Assembly (NCBI GenBank): GCA_934254815.1
Contig: CAKQME010000012.1
Location: 1-64,000, forward strand
Length of the DNA stretch: 64,000 bases
Source: an uncultured Clostridia bacterium
Lineage (GTDB): Bacteria; Bacillota; Clostridia; Christensenellales; Borkfalkiaceae
Direction of reading: 5' to 3'
The notes under the pieces were generated by a model. The model was not told where the DNA came from. It worked only from the letters and a program-made list of their open reading frames with translations, and did not search any database. The translations under genes were made by a program, and so were the position numbers. Within the stretch, counting starts at the first letter, position 1. Every line of letters starts with the position of its first letter. Below, piece after piece: positions 26,396 to 34,502 of the stretch.

Positions 26396-26471
26396 TGGAG
26401 CTACTGGCCGGACTTGAACCGGCGACCTGCTGATTACGAATCAGCTGCTCTACCGACTGAGCCACAGTAGC
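26396..26471 (-). tRNA. tRNA-Thr (anticodon CGT)
   Basis: A 76-nt cloverleaf on the minus strand. The acceptor stem is GCTACTG (26465-26471) pairing with CAGTAGC (26400-26406). The D-arm is GCTC/GAGC, the anticodon stem GCTGA/TCAGC with loop TTCGTAA (anticodon CGT, reads ACG), and the T-arm GCCGG-TTCAAGT-CCGGC. The discriminator is T and CCA is encoded at the 3' end. Confidence 0.95.
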
Positions 26472-26553
26472 GTTTTATAGAAACAAAATTTGTTTTTCGT
26501 TTCTTTTCGTTTGCCATATTCCAGTTTTAATGCTAAACTTAAAAGGCTATAAT

Positions 26554-26582
26554 AGTATAGCACACGTTAAAATTTTTTGCAA
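26554..26582 (-). promoter_or_regulatory. Probable promoter of tRNA-Thr
   Basis: On the minus strand, TTGCAA (26577-26582), a 17-bp spacer and TATACT (26554-26559), about 80 bp upstream of the mature tRNA 5' end. On the plus strand a TATAAT (26548-26553) nearly overlaps it and may serve the divergent alkyltransferase-like gene. Confidence 0.5.
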
Positions 26583-26623
26583 CGATTTTTAACGGTTTTT
26601 TTTGATTAAGGAGAAAAATTTTT

Positions 26624-26929
26624 ATGTCTTTCTTTTCCGACGTATACAATCTCGTAAAAAAAATACCGCAAGGTAAAGTAACCACTTACGGCGAAATTGC
26701 CCGCGCGCTGGGCAGACCGCAATCCTCTAAAGCTGTAGGCTACGCTTTACATTCAAACAACGACCCGGACAACGTTCCGTGCTATCGTGTGGTAAACAGA
26801 TTCGGTGAAGTTGCCGACGCGTTCGCTTTCGGCGGCGCAAACATTCAGCGCGAAATGCTTATTGCCGACGGTATAACTTTTACCGACGGCAAAGTCGATA
26901 TGGATAAATTTATGTTCTATTTCGATTAG
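26624..26929 (+). CDS. MGMT-family (alkyltransferase-like) DNA-binding protein
   Basis: A 101-residue protein equal to the C-terminal domain of O6-alkylguanine-DNA alkyltransferase: IPQGKVTTYGEIARALG (wing-helix start), SSKAVGYALHSN (recognition helix), and the active-site segment VPCYRVVNRFG. The canonical PCHR is PCYR here: Cys53 is present but the His that activates it is Tyr54. It could be a low-activity transferase or an ATL-type sensor of alkylated bases. AAGGAG lies 11 bp ahead of the ATG. It stands alone, divergent from the tRNA. Confidence 0.85.
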   Translation: MSFFSDVYNLVKKIPQGKVTTYGEIARALGRPQSSKAVGYALHSNNDPDNVPCYRVVNRFGEVADAFAFGGANIQREMLIADGITFTDGKVDMDKFMFYFD

Positions 26930-27010
26930 CTGACAAAAGACGGCAAACTTTTTCGGGAAAAATATATAAAAACAGAGTATAATTGACGTAGCAAAACAAA
27001 GGACGCAGGT

Positions 27011-27868
27011 ATGGAGTGGGTAAAGATAATAGGAAATTCGATTGATTTTATCGAGAAAAACATCACCGAAGAATTGACGGCCGACGATATAGCGAAAGAC
27101 GTTTCGGTATCGCCGTTTTATTTTCAGAAAGGCTTCGTGATGCTGTGCGGTTTCACCGTGGCGGAGTATATACGCAATCGTCGGCTTGCGCTGGCGGGTA
27201 ACGACATAGCGACTTCCGACGAAAAAATCATCGATATAGCCTTAAAATACGGTTACGACACGCCCGACGGTTTCACAAAGGCGTTTACCCGTTTTCACGG
27301 CGTAACGCCGTTAGCCGCAAGAAAAAATTCCGCAACGCTGAAATCCTTTGCTCCGCTGAAAATCAAATTTTCTCTTACAGGAGGCTATGTTATGGACTAC
27401 AGAATCGAAAACAAAAAAGAATTTACGGTTATAGGAAACGCGAATACGTTCACTTACGAAAACGCCAAAAAGCTTATACCCGAATTCTGGCGCGAACATT
27501 TCGCAAGCGGAAAAGGGAAAACCGTTATGGGAACGTTCGGCGTAAACATCGACGAAAAAATGGGGTGCGAAAAGTTCGAATATCTTATTGCAGACCCGTA
27601 TGTCGACGGCAGAAGCGTACCCGACGGGTTTGTTCTCAGAACAATTCCCGCGCTTACCTGGGCGATATTTCCGTGCAGAGGAGCTATGCCGACGGCGTTT
27701 CAGAATTTAAACGAGCGAATCTTTACAGAATGGTTGCCCGCGCTTAAAGATTACGAATTTGCCGCGGGTTATTGTATGGAATACTACGATAATCCGACGA
27801 AGTACGCGAAAGGCACTTCGGACGAAAACTATTGCAGCGAGATCTGGATTCCAGTTAAAAAGAAATAA
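27011..27868 (+). CDS. AraC-family regulator with GyrI-like effector-binding domain
   Basis: 285 residues. The N-terminal 100 residues hold two AraC helix-turn-helix motifs (ELTADDIAKDVSVSPFYFQKG and IDIALKYGYDTPDGFTKAF, closing with GVTPLAARK). From about residue 125 a GyrI-like/SoxR-like small-molecule domain follows (MDYRIENKKEFTVIG, EFWREHF, ALTWAIFPCRGAMP, EIWIPVKKK). This is the Rob/TipA-like layout used to sense drugs or hydrophobic compounds. No target gene is adjacent. Ribosome-binding site AAAGGACG. Confidence 0.85.
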   Translation: MEWVKIIGNSIDFIEKNITEELTADDIAKDVSVSPFYFQKGFVMLCGFTVAEYIRNRRLALAGNDIATSDEKIIDIALKYGYDTPDGFTKAFTRFHGVTPLAARKNSATLKSFAPLKIKFSLTGGYVMDYRIENKKEFTVIGNANTFTYENAKKLIPEFWREHFASGKGKTVMGTFGVNIDEKMGCEKFEYLIADPYVDGRSVPDGFVLRTIPALTWAIFPCRGAMPTAFQNLNERIFTEWLPALKDYEFAAGYCMEYYDNPTKYAKGTSDENYCSEIWIPVKKK

Positions 27869-28165
27869 CTTACGACCGTCGGCGGGCAGCCGCTTTACGG
27901 TTTAACTCATCAGCGGCCGATAAGGGGCTGTAAAAACCATCCGATTATTCAACGGAATCGATTTTTACGGTCCCTTTACCTTTCTTTATTTATAATTTTG
28001 CCCCGATTATCTTTACGGGGCTTTTCTCTTATCGTTTACTATTCTGAACGCTCCGTTCGATTTTTTATAACAAAAAACAATTATTTAATATATTTTGTTT
28101 AAGATTATGTTTTTCGGTCAAAAATCTCTATCGAACTTAATTAAGCCCAAAGGAGTAAAACCGAT
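27869..28165. other. Spacer with three successive hairpins
   Basis: A 297-bp gap between the AraC/GyrI gene and spoIIR. On the plus strand it holds a GCCGCT/AGCGGC pair (about 27890-27925), a larger imperfect hairpin around 27935-27975 (GTAAAAA with TTTTTAC flanked by GGG/CCC and an inner CGATT/AATCG helix), and the terminator at 28000-28027. No open frame of note. Confidence 0.5.
28000..28027 (+). terminator. Intrinsic terminator after the AraC/GyrI gene
   Basis: GCCCCG (28000-28005) pairs with CGGGGC (28016-28021) around a 10-nt loop, followed by TTTTCTCTT. It shields spoIIR from upstream transcription. Confidence 0.65.
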
Positions 28166-28696
28166 ATGAAAAAAATCTGCATAACTTTAGAAATTATAAT
28201 CATAATATTTTTGACAATAGCTTGCAACGTCGGAGGAACGACGGCGGAAAATTCGGAATATCTTCGAATACACGTCCGCGCGAACTCGAATTCGCAGACA
28301 GATCAGGATATCAAATATCTTGTGCGGGACGAAATTGTTTCGCTGCTCACGCCTTCGCTTGCGGACTGTCACAGCAAACGTGAAGCCGTGAACGTCATCA
28401 ATCGCAAAAAGCGCGATCTTGAAAATTCCATTGACGAATTACTTAAACGCAAGGGCTTTTCTTATTCCTCTAAAGTGTCGGTGAGAAACGAGAAATTTCC
28501 TACGCGCGTCTATGAAGATCTTACGCTTGAAAGCGGTTATTACGACGCGGTTATCGTCGAATTGGGTAAAGCCGAAGGAAATAATTGGTGGTGCGTAGTC
28601 TATCCCCCTATGTGCTTTGCGGCGGGCGAAAAAGTCGCTTATAAGTCGAAAATCAAAGAGATAATAGACGAATTCAAAGCCAGCCGAACCAAATAA
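28166..28696 (+). CDS. spoIIR: Stage II sporulation protein R (SpoIIR)
   Basis: 176 residues with an N-terminal signal or membrane segment (about 5-22). The family's conserved blocks are clear: YLRIHVRANSNSQTDQDIKYLVRDEI near the N-terminus, and GYYDAVIVELGKAEGNNWWCVVYPPMCF towards the C-terminus. In Bacillus, SpoIIR is made in the forespore under sigma-F and is secreted into the intermembrane space, where it triggers SpoIIGA to process pro-sigma-E. AAAGGAG precedes the ATG by 9 bp. A GTTTA with a GGTCAAAAAT-like box about 14 bp later lies upstream and loosely resembles a forespore promoter; this is weak. Its presence is strong evidence for endospore formation in this lineage. Confidence 0.93.
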   Translation: MKKICITLEIIIIIFLTIACNVGGTTAENSEYLRIHVRANSNSQTDQDIKYLVRDEIVSLLTPSLADCHSKREAVNVINRKKRDLENSIDELLKRKGFSYSSKVSVRNEKFPTRVYEDLTLESGYYDAVIVELGKAEGNNWWCVVYPPMCFAAGEKVAYKSKIKEIIDEFKASRTK

Positions 28697-28699
28697 CGG

Positions 28700-28727
28700 T
28701 TTCCTCCTTTACCCGAACAGGAGGAAA
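28700..28727 (+). promoter_or_regulatory. Hairpin that buries the sleB ribosome-binding site
   Basis: TTTCCTCC (28700-28707) is perfectly complementary to GGAGGAAA (28720-28727), which contains the Shine-Dalgarno sequence of sleB 6 bp ahead of its ATG. The loop is 12 nt. It could act as a translational gate or as a weak terminator for spoIIR read-through (TTTT follows). Confidence 0.55.
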
Positions 28728-28733
28728 TTTTAA

Positions 28734-29456
28734 ATGAACAAAAAAGTAAAAACGATCGCTTCGATCGCCCTCGCTTTTGCCGTCATATGCGGCGCGTCCG
28801 CGGCGATAGTCGGCGTAAGTAACGGTTTTACGGACGCTTCGACGTCTATAGAAGCCGTTGAGACGTTGACGCTGAAACAAGGCAGCAAAGGGTCGACGGT
28901 CAAGCAAATGCAACAGAAACTCAAACGTTGGGGTTATTACAGCGGCAGCGTTGACGGAATTTTCGGCGCAGGCACCAAAAAAGCCGTAATCGCATTCCAG
29001 AAGAAAAACGGACTCGTCGCGGACGGTATCGTCGGCGCGAAAACCTTAGCCGCGCTCGGCATTTCCGTATCAGGCGGAACGCAGACCTCTCAATCGACAT
29101 ATTCGAGTTCCGACACTAACCTGCTCGCAAGGCTTATTTACGCCGAAGCGAGAGGCGAGACTTATTCGGGTATGGTAGCGGTAGGAGCCGTGGTATTAAA
29201 CAGAGTCAAAAGTCCGTCTTTCCCCAACACTATATCGGGCGTAATCTATCAGCCTTACGCATTTACCTGCGTATCCGACGGTCAGATTAACCTTTCGCCC
29301 AACTCCACCGCGCTCTCGGCGGCAAAAGACGCCATGAACGGCTGGGATCCGTCCTACGGAAGTCTTTATTACTACAACCCCGCCATCGCGACGAGCAAGT
29401 GGATATTCTCAAGAAAGACGGTGGTAACGATAGGCAAACACGTCTTTGCCCTGTAA
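28734..29456 (+). CDS. sleB: Spore cortex-lytic enzyme SleB
   Basis: 240 residues. A signal peptide (about 1-24) is followed by a peptidoglycan-binding domain at about 47-110 (LKQGSKGSTVKQMQQKLKRWGYYSG, DGIFGAGTKKAVIAFQ), a Ser/Thr linker and a Hydrolase_2/CwlJ catalytic domain from about 128. The catalytic Glu lies in LIYAEARGE (Glu138), followed by NRVKSPSFPNTISGVIYQ and the YYYNP motif. SleB is a lytic transglycosylase that opens the spore cortex during germination and depends on its partner YpeB, encoded 9 bp downstream. This is the canonical sleB-ypeB order. Confidence 0.94.
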   Translation: MNKKVKTIASIALAFAVICGASAAIVGVSNGFTDASTSIEAVETLTLKQGSKGSTVKQMQQKLKRWGYYSGSVDGIFGAGTKKAVIAFQKKNGLVADGIVGAKTLAALGISVSGGTQTSQSTYSSSDTNLLARLIYAEARGETYSGMVAVGAVVLNRVKSPSFPNTISGVIYQPYAFTCVSDGQINLSPNSTALSAAKDAMNGWDPSYGSLYYYNPAIATSKWIFSRKTVVTIGKHVFAL

Positions 29457-29465
29457 GGAGGAATT

Positions 29466-31484
29466 ATGGAAAGTAAGAATAAGAAAAACAGCGCGGTAAA
29501 AAAAGTCGACGAAATAACCGAAAAAGCGGAAATTATTCCGAGCGTCGAAGAGCCGACAGAAAAGCCCGCCGTAAAAACGGTTAAAAAGCAGACGACGGCG
29601 AACAAAGACAAGAAAAAGCCCGTTGCCAAAAAGCAGACGAACAAGAACGCGAAGCAGGCGCACGACGAAAAAGCGGCTAAACGCGCCGAAGCCGCGGAAA
29701 TGCGTTTAAAAGCCAAAGAAGAGCGCGCGGAAAAGAAAAAACAGGCAAAGGAAAAGAAGAGACAAGCCGCTCTTGCGAAAAAACAAGCGGCGGAGAAAAA
29801 GCGCGCTGCGGCAAAGCAAGCCAAAAAGCGCAAAGCCGAAAGCGTAAAAGCGTTAAAAATCAAAAAACGCGAAGAACGGCTGGCTAAAAAAGAAGCTTTA
29901 AAGCACGAGACGAAAGAAGCTCGCGAAAAACGCATAGCCGCCGAAAAACAGGCGAAGCTTAAGCTCAAAGCCGACAAAGCGGCTAAAAAAGCCGAATTTA
30001 AAAAACAGCAGGCGGCAAAACGCGCGGACGCAAAACGGCAGAAAACCGAACGCAAAGACGAGAGAAAGCGCGTAGCCGCGGAAAAGCGCGCGGAAGCCAA
30101 GCAGAAACGAGCCGAACGCCGCGACAAACAGAAGACCGAAAAACGCAAAAGAGGTATCGGCGGTTGGCTTGCAGCCGTAATTTCGCTCGGTTGCACGGTT
30201 CTGATACTCGGTTCGTTGCTTACCCTTTCGATATTTACGGACTATATAGACGTAGCCCCGACAAACGATTCGAGAGCGAGCGCAAGGAGCTTTTACGACT
30301 TCGTAGGCTACGTCGACTCGATGGAAACGAATATGTCTAAAGTTTTCGTTTCCTCCGACGAAGAGGGTCAGCAGAGATTGCTGGGAGAAATAGTAGTTCA
30401 GAGCAATCTTGCCGATTCGGCTCTCGGTCAATTGCCTATAGCCGACGAATCGAAATATTATACTTCTAAATATATCAATCAGGTAGGCGACTACTGCAAA
30501 TATCTCAACAACCGTCTTATAGCCGGCGGAGACCTCACGGCGAAAGATATGGAAAACTTAAACAAGCTCTACGAAATAAACGTAAACCTTAAAGGAGTAC
30601 TCTCCACGCTTTCCGCAGGTATAGACGAAAACTACGATTTCAAAACCCTTGCGGACAACAATGCGAACGACGCGATAATCGCTCAGTTCAACACGCTTGA
30701 AAAGTCTGCCGCGGAATATCCGCAGATGATCTACGACGGAGCTTTCTCCGACGGACTCGACGCACTCGAAGCGAAAGGCGTACACGGCGAAGAAATAAAC
30801 GAACAGACGGCTATAGAACGTTTTAACGCATATTTCAAGGATTACGGAATAGAAAAAGTCGAGGTTACTGGCAAGACCGAAAACACCAAAATAGAGAGCT
30901 ACAACATTTTAGCTCAGACCAAAGAGGGCGGAGACGTATTCGCTCAGTTCACGGTAAAAGGCGGAGACCTGCTTATGTTTACGGCGCACAGAGACTGCGG
31001 CGAAGATAAAATAAACGACGACGAAGCTCTCGCAAGCGCGGTGACTTTCCTTAACTCTTTAGGTTTCGATACTATGACGTGCGTATGGCGTTACAATTCT
31101 TCGGGCGTTGAATATTTCAACTTTGCGAATCTTGAAAACGGAGTCGTAGTTTACCCCGACCTTGTCAAAGTAACGGTATGTCGCGAAACGGGTCGCGTGA
31201 CCGGTATGAGCGCGGAAGAATATTATCTCAATCACACCGCCCGCGGCAAATTCACGGCAAAGCACACGATGACTGAAGCTACCGAAGCCGTAAACGGCAA
31301 ACTCGATATAGTCAAAGCGCGCAAAGTTATAGTTCCCGTAGGTAACGGAAACGAAGAGTACGCTTACGAATTCGAGGGAACTGCGGGCGAAGACGTCTTC
31401 TACGTTTTCATTAACGCGGACACTTTAAAAGAAATTAAAATTTACAAAGCGGTAAACACTGCCGAGGGCAGATTGCTGGTTTAA
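29466..31484 (+). CDS. ypeB: Germination protein YpeB with long basic N-terminal extension
   Basis: 672 residues against about 450 in Bacillus. Residues about 258-672 match YpeB: YDFVGYVDSMETNMSKVFVSSD, LADSALGQLPI, SAAEYPQMIYDGAFSD, then PepSY-like repeats with YFNFANLENGVVVYPDLVKVTV. A single membrane helix at about 231-257 precedes this. Residues 1-230 are an extreme Lys/Ala/Glu/Arg-rich, helix-forming region (for example AKRAEAAEMRLKAKEERAEK) without hydrophobic patches, which would lie on the forespore cytoplasmic side. YpeB holds SleB in the dormant spore. The extension resembles histone-like or coiled-coil segments. The ATG has AAGGAGG ahead and the frame is continuous, so the extension is real in this assembly. 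Confidence 0.9.
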   Translation: MESKNKKNSAVKKVDEITEKAEIIPSVEEPTEKPAVKTVKKQTTANKDKKKPVAKKQTNKNAKQAHDEKAAKRAEAAEMRLKAKEERAEKKKQAKEKKRQAALAKKQAAEKKRAAAKQAKKRKAESVKALKIKKREERLAKKEALKHETKEAREKRIAAEKQAKLKLKADKAAKKAEFKKQQAAKRADAKRQKTERKDERKRVAAEKRAEAKQKRAERRDKQKTEKRKRGIGGWLAAVISLGCTVLILGSLLTLSIFTDYIDVAPTNDSRASARSFYDFVGYVDSMETNMSKVFVSSDEEGQQRLLGEIVVQSNLADSALGQLPIADESKYYTSKYINQVGDYCKYLNNRLIAGGDLTAKDMENLNKLYEINVNLKGVLSTLSAGIDENYDFKTLADNNANDAIIAQFNTLEKSAAEYPQMIYDGAFSDGLDALEAKGVHGEEINEQTAIERFNAYFKDYGIEKVEVTGKTENTKIESYNILAQTKEGGDVFAQFTVKGGDLLMFTAHRDCGEDKINDDEALASAVTFLNSLGFDTMTCVWRYNSSGVEYFNFANLENGVVVYPDLVKVTVCRETGRVTGMSAEEYYLNHTARGKFTAKHTMTEATEAVNGKLDIVKARKVIVPVGNGNEEYAYEFEGTAGEDVFYVFINADTLKEIKIYKAVNTAEGRLLV

Positions 31485-31510
31485 CCGACAAATAATTACG
31501 CCTCAATAAA

Positions 31511-31618
31511 ATAATAGCCTGTCGCTTGTACAGCGGGATATATCGCCTTGCGCCCGATATGACGGAAATCGTTTCCTGTCATTAAGGTCTGCGAAAATCC
31601 CGCCATACAGGCGATTAT
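31511..31618 (+). other. Structured intergenic element, three-way junction
   Basis: Within the 234-bp spacer between ypeB and the sugar kinase. The closing helices are ATAAT (31511-31515) with ATTAT (31614-31618), GCCTGT (31517-31522) with ACAGGC (31607-31612), and GCGGGAT (31533-31539) with ATCCCGC (31597-31603). Inside lie two hairpins: ATATCG/CGATAT (31540-31545, 31555-31560) and TGACGGAAA with TTTCC-T-GTCA (31560-31568, 31572-31581). The strand of function is unknown; a T-rich run follows on the plus side. It may be a terminator for ypeB or an uncharacterised RNA. Confidence 0.5.
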
Positions 31619-31718
31619 ATTTTATAGTCTCGCTTTACATAATAATTTACTACTTTAGGTCAATATTTATATATAAAACTCGCCGCGCTTGTATTATAAT
31701 CTAATCAGAGGTGAAATT

Positions 31719-32636
31719 ATGATTTTATGCGCGGGCGAGATTCTCGCGGATATGATAGGCGAAGAAAAACGCGGAAGTTTCTTTTTCGAACGTAAACCCG
31801 GCGGTGCGCCGTTCAACGTGGCGTGCGCCGTAAAAAAATTAGGCGGAGCGGCGGGTTTCGTAGGTTCGGTAGGCGACGACATCACGGGCGATTTCCTGAC
31901 GGAATTTGCAGTAAGCCGCAATTTCGACATGCTTGACATAAATCGCGACAAAGACAAAAACACTACCCTTGCGTTTGTAGAAATTGCAGAAAACGGCGAG
32001 CGGTCTTTTTGTTTTCATCGCAAACATACCGCAGACCCATATTTACCGCCGATATCGGATAATACGCTGAATAAGGCGGATATCGTACATATAGGTTCGC
32101 TTATGTTATCTTCGGAAAGCGGACTTGCATGTTTTGTCGATTTAGCGCGCCGAGCCAAATCTCTCGGTAAAAAGATCAGTTTCGACGTCAATTTCAGAAG
32201 CGACGTTTTCAACGGCGAAAAGTCCGCGATAACCGCTTACAAACAGGTTCTGCCGCTTTGCGACGTTATTAAATTTTCAGAAGACGAAACGGAAATTTTC
32301 GGCAGAAAATACATTGACGAGGAACTAAGCGGCGCGCTTCGCTGCATTTCGAAAGGAGCAAAAGGCAGCGAGATAATGTATGAAGACGCGCAGGCGTTAA
32401 TTCCGTCGTTTAAAGTTTCGCCTATAGATACGACAGGCGCGGGCGACGCGTTTTTCGGCGGAGTTCTGTTCGGATTAGACCGACTCGGTCGCAAGCCGAC
32501 GTTATCCGATTTACAAGACATCTTTGCGTTTGCGAACGCCTGCGGCGCGCTTAACACGCTCAAAAGGGGCGCAATCGACGGCTTACCGAGCTATAATACG
32601 GTAAAAAATTTTATAAAGAGAGGAAAAAACGAATGA
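31719..32636 (+). CDS. PfkB-family sugar kinase (fructokinase-like)
   Basis: A 305-residue ribokinase/PfkB-family kinase. The N-terminal signature is GGAPFNVACAVKKLGG with GFVGSVGDDITGDFL. The C-terminal ATP/anion-hole signature is DTTGAGDAFFGGVLFGL, with the catalytic Asp. Layout and length are those of bacterial fructokinases. GAGGTGA lies ahead of the ATG at 31719; the frame extends 10 codons upstream without a ribosome-binding site. A TATAAT (31695-31700) without a clear -35 may be the promoter. The ATGA overlap with the next gene makes a sugar kinase-dehydrogenase operon. The exact sugar is not determined. Confidence 0.88.
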   Translation: MILCAGEILADMIGEEKRGSFFFERKPGGAPFNVACAVKKLGGAAGFVGSVGDDITGDFLTEFAVSRNFDMLDINRDKDKNTTLAFVEIAENGERSFCFHRKHTADPYLPPISDNTLNKADIVHIGSLMLSSESGLACFVDLARRAKSLGKKISFDVNFRSDVFNGEKSAITAYKQVLPLCDVIKFSEDETEIFGRKYIDEELSGALRCISKGAKGSEIMYEDAQALIPSFKVSPIDTTGAGDAFFGGVLFGLDRLGRKPTLSDLQDIFAFANACGALNTLKRGAIDGLPSYNTVKNFIKRGKNE

Positions 32637-33649
32637 AAGCCGCTGTTTTTTACGGTAAACACGATTTAAGAATAGAAGAAATAGAAAAGCCCGTCGCAAA
32701 AGACGACGAAGTGCTTATAAAAGTTATGGCTTGCGGAATCTGCGGCACCGACGTACATATTTTCGGCGGAGACGCAGGCGCGGCGCCGACCCCGCCGAAG
32801 ACGGTTTTAGGTCACGAATTCGCGGGGATTGTAGAAGCCGTAGGCAAAAACGTAACGACGATAAAAGCAGGCGATCACGTCTGCGTCGACCCCAACAAAC
32901 TCTGCAACGAATGCGATTACTGTCGCGGCGGAATGGGACATTTTTGCGAGCATATCACGGGTATCGGCACCACCGTAAACGGCGGCTTTGCCGAATATTG
33001 CGCGGTTCCCGTTTCGCAGATATATAAATTCGACGGCGACGATTTCAATAAAGCGGCAATGACGGAACCCGTAGCCTGTTGTCTGCACGGCATAGACAGG
33101 TGCAATATTACCTGCGGTGAAACCGTGCTTATTATCGGCGGCGGAATGATAGGAATGATCATGCTGCAACTTGCGAAAATTTCGGGCGCGGGAAAGATTA
33201 TTATGGCGGAACCCGTAGCCGAAAAGCGCGAAGAAGCCAAAAAACTCGGCGCTGACATCTGTATCGACAACGTAAAAGAAAACCTTTGCGAAGCGTTGGA
33301 GAAAAACGGCGTAGGGCGCGTCGGCGTAGTTATAGAATGCGTAGGCAAAAAAGCTACTATGGCGCAGGCAATCGAAGCGGCGGGCAACAAAGCCACCGTA
33401 ATGCTTTTCGGGTTGACCGCTCCGGACGACGAAATTCCGATTAAACCGTTCGAAATTTTCAAAAAAGAGTTGACGATTACGGCTTCTTACATAAACCCTT
33501 ACACTCAAAAACGCGCGTTGACTTTAATAGAAAACGACAAAATAGACGTATCGTCTATGGTATACAAAGCAGCGAAGCTCGAAGAACTGCCCGCATTACT
33601 TGCCGACCCGAAAGAACGAGCTAAAGGCAAAATTATAATAGTCCCGTAA
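32633..33649 (+). CDS. Zinc-dependent medium-chain alcohol/polyol dehydrogenase
   Basis: A 338-residue MDR-superfamily dehydrogenase. Catalytic zinc ligands are in CGICGTDVHIFGG and GHEFAG. The structural-zinc loop has four Cys (CNECDYCRGGMGHFC). The NAD-binding Rossmann motif is VLIIGGGMIGMIMLQLAK. It resembles sorbitol, threonine or other polyol dehydrogenases. Sharing an operon with a fructokinase-like kinase suggests oxidation of a polyol to a ketose that is then phosphorylated; this is inference. Confidence 0.87.
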   Translation: MKAAVFYGKHDLRIEEIEKPVAKDDEVLIKVMACGICGTDVHIFGGDAGAAPTPPKTVLGHEFAGIVEAVGKNVTTIKAGDHVCVDPNKLCNECDYCRGGMGHFCEHITGIGTTVNGGFAEYCAVPVSQIYKFDGDDFNKAAMTEPVACCLHGIDRCNITCGETVLIIGGGMIGMIMLQLAKISGAGKIIMAEPVAEKREEAKKLGADICIDNVKENLCEALEKNGVGRVGVVIECVGKKATMAQAIEAAGNKATVMLFGLTAPDDEIPIKPFEIFKKELTITASYINPYTQKRALTLIENDKIDVSSMVYKAAKLEELPALLADPKERAKGKIIIVP

Positions 33650-33653
33650 AATT

Positions 33654-34478
33654 ATGAAAAAATACGATTTACACACTCATACCGAGCAATCGCACGATTC
33701 CTTGACGTCGCCCGAAAATGCTTGTCTCGGAGCGATAAAAAACGGGCTTGACGGCATAGCTTTCACCGATCATTGCGACGTTGAATTTTCAGAAGAAACC
33801 GACGTAATAACCCCGATAAAACGTTCCGTCAAAGCGGCTGAAGAGATGCGGCTGAAATTCGGTAACAGGTTAGAAGTATTTTCGGGCGTAGAAATAGGCG
33901 AGGGGTTATGGCATGCCGATACCGACAGCGAAGTGTTAAACGCCTGCGCTTACGACGAAGTTATACGTTCGGTTCACGCCGTAAGATATAAAAATCACGA
34001 AAAGCCCTACTCCGCTATAGATTTTTCCGACTGGAGCGACGAAAAAATACGCGACTATTTAAAAACTTATTTTTCCGACCTTAAAGAAACTCTGAAAACG
34101 CTCGACGGCGACATTGCCGCGCATATAACCTGCCCGCTGAGATATATCGCGGGCAAATACGGCAAATCGGTCGATATGAGCGTATTTAAAAACGACACAG
34201 ACGAAATTCTTAAAACAATAATTTCGTGCGGTTACGCGTTAGAAATAAACACTTCGAATTTAGTCTGCGGCGGGTCGGGAATTTTAATGCCCGACAAACA
34301 GATAATTTCAAGATATCGCGAGCTTAACGGAGAATTGATAACGCTCGGTTCCGACGCGCACGTTCCCGAAAATTCGGGAATTAAATTCGACAAAATTATA
34401 ACAATGTTGAAAGCGATCGGGTTTTCTCGCCTATACAAATACGAAAAACGGAAACCCGTCTCAACAGAAATAAATTGA
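33654..34478 (+). CDS. PHP-domain phosphatase (HisJ/histidinol-phosphatase family)
   Basis: A 274-residue PHP phosphoesterase. The metal-binding motifs are YDLHTHTEQSHDS at the N-terminus, FTDHCDVEF, SGVEIGEG, SVHAVR, and GSDAHVPEN near the C-terminus, all in the order of HisJ-type histidinol phosphatases. No other histidine-biosynthesis gene is present, and it sits 4 bp behind the dehydrogenase, so it may act on a sugar or polyol phosphate here instead. Confidence 0.82.
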   Translation: MKKYDLHTHTEQSHDSLTSPENACLGAIKNGLDGIAFTDHCDVEFSEETDVITPIKRSVKAAEEMRLKFGNRLEVFSGVEIGEGLWHADTDSEVLNACAYDEVIRSVHAVRYKNHEKPYSAIDFSDWSDEKIRDYLKTYFSDLKETLKTLDGDIAAHITCPLRYIAGKYGKSVDMSVFKNDTDEILKTIISCGYALEINTSNLVCGGSGILMPDKQIISRYRELNGELITLGSDAHVPENSGIKFDKIITMLKAIGFSRLYKYEKRKPVSTEIN

Positions 34479-34502
34479 CAGCATAAAAATAATTATGCTA
34501 TC

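Noticed and set aside
25912..26465. Two related minus-strand frames (71 and 106 codons) resembling database hypothetical proteins
   Set aside because: They are translations of the 233-bp tandem repeat; the longer one runs backwards through tRNA-Thr. No ribosome-binding site.
29372..30196. 274-codon minus-strand open frame rich in Phe, Ala and Ser
   Set aside because: It is the antisense reading of the Lys/Ala-rich YpeB extension; the odd composition is explained by that low-complexity region.
32807..33508. 233-codon minus-strand frame
   Set aside because: Antisense to the zinc dehydrogenase, with no supporting signals.
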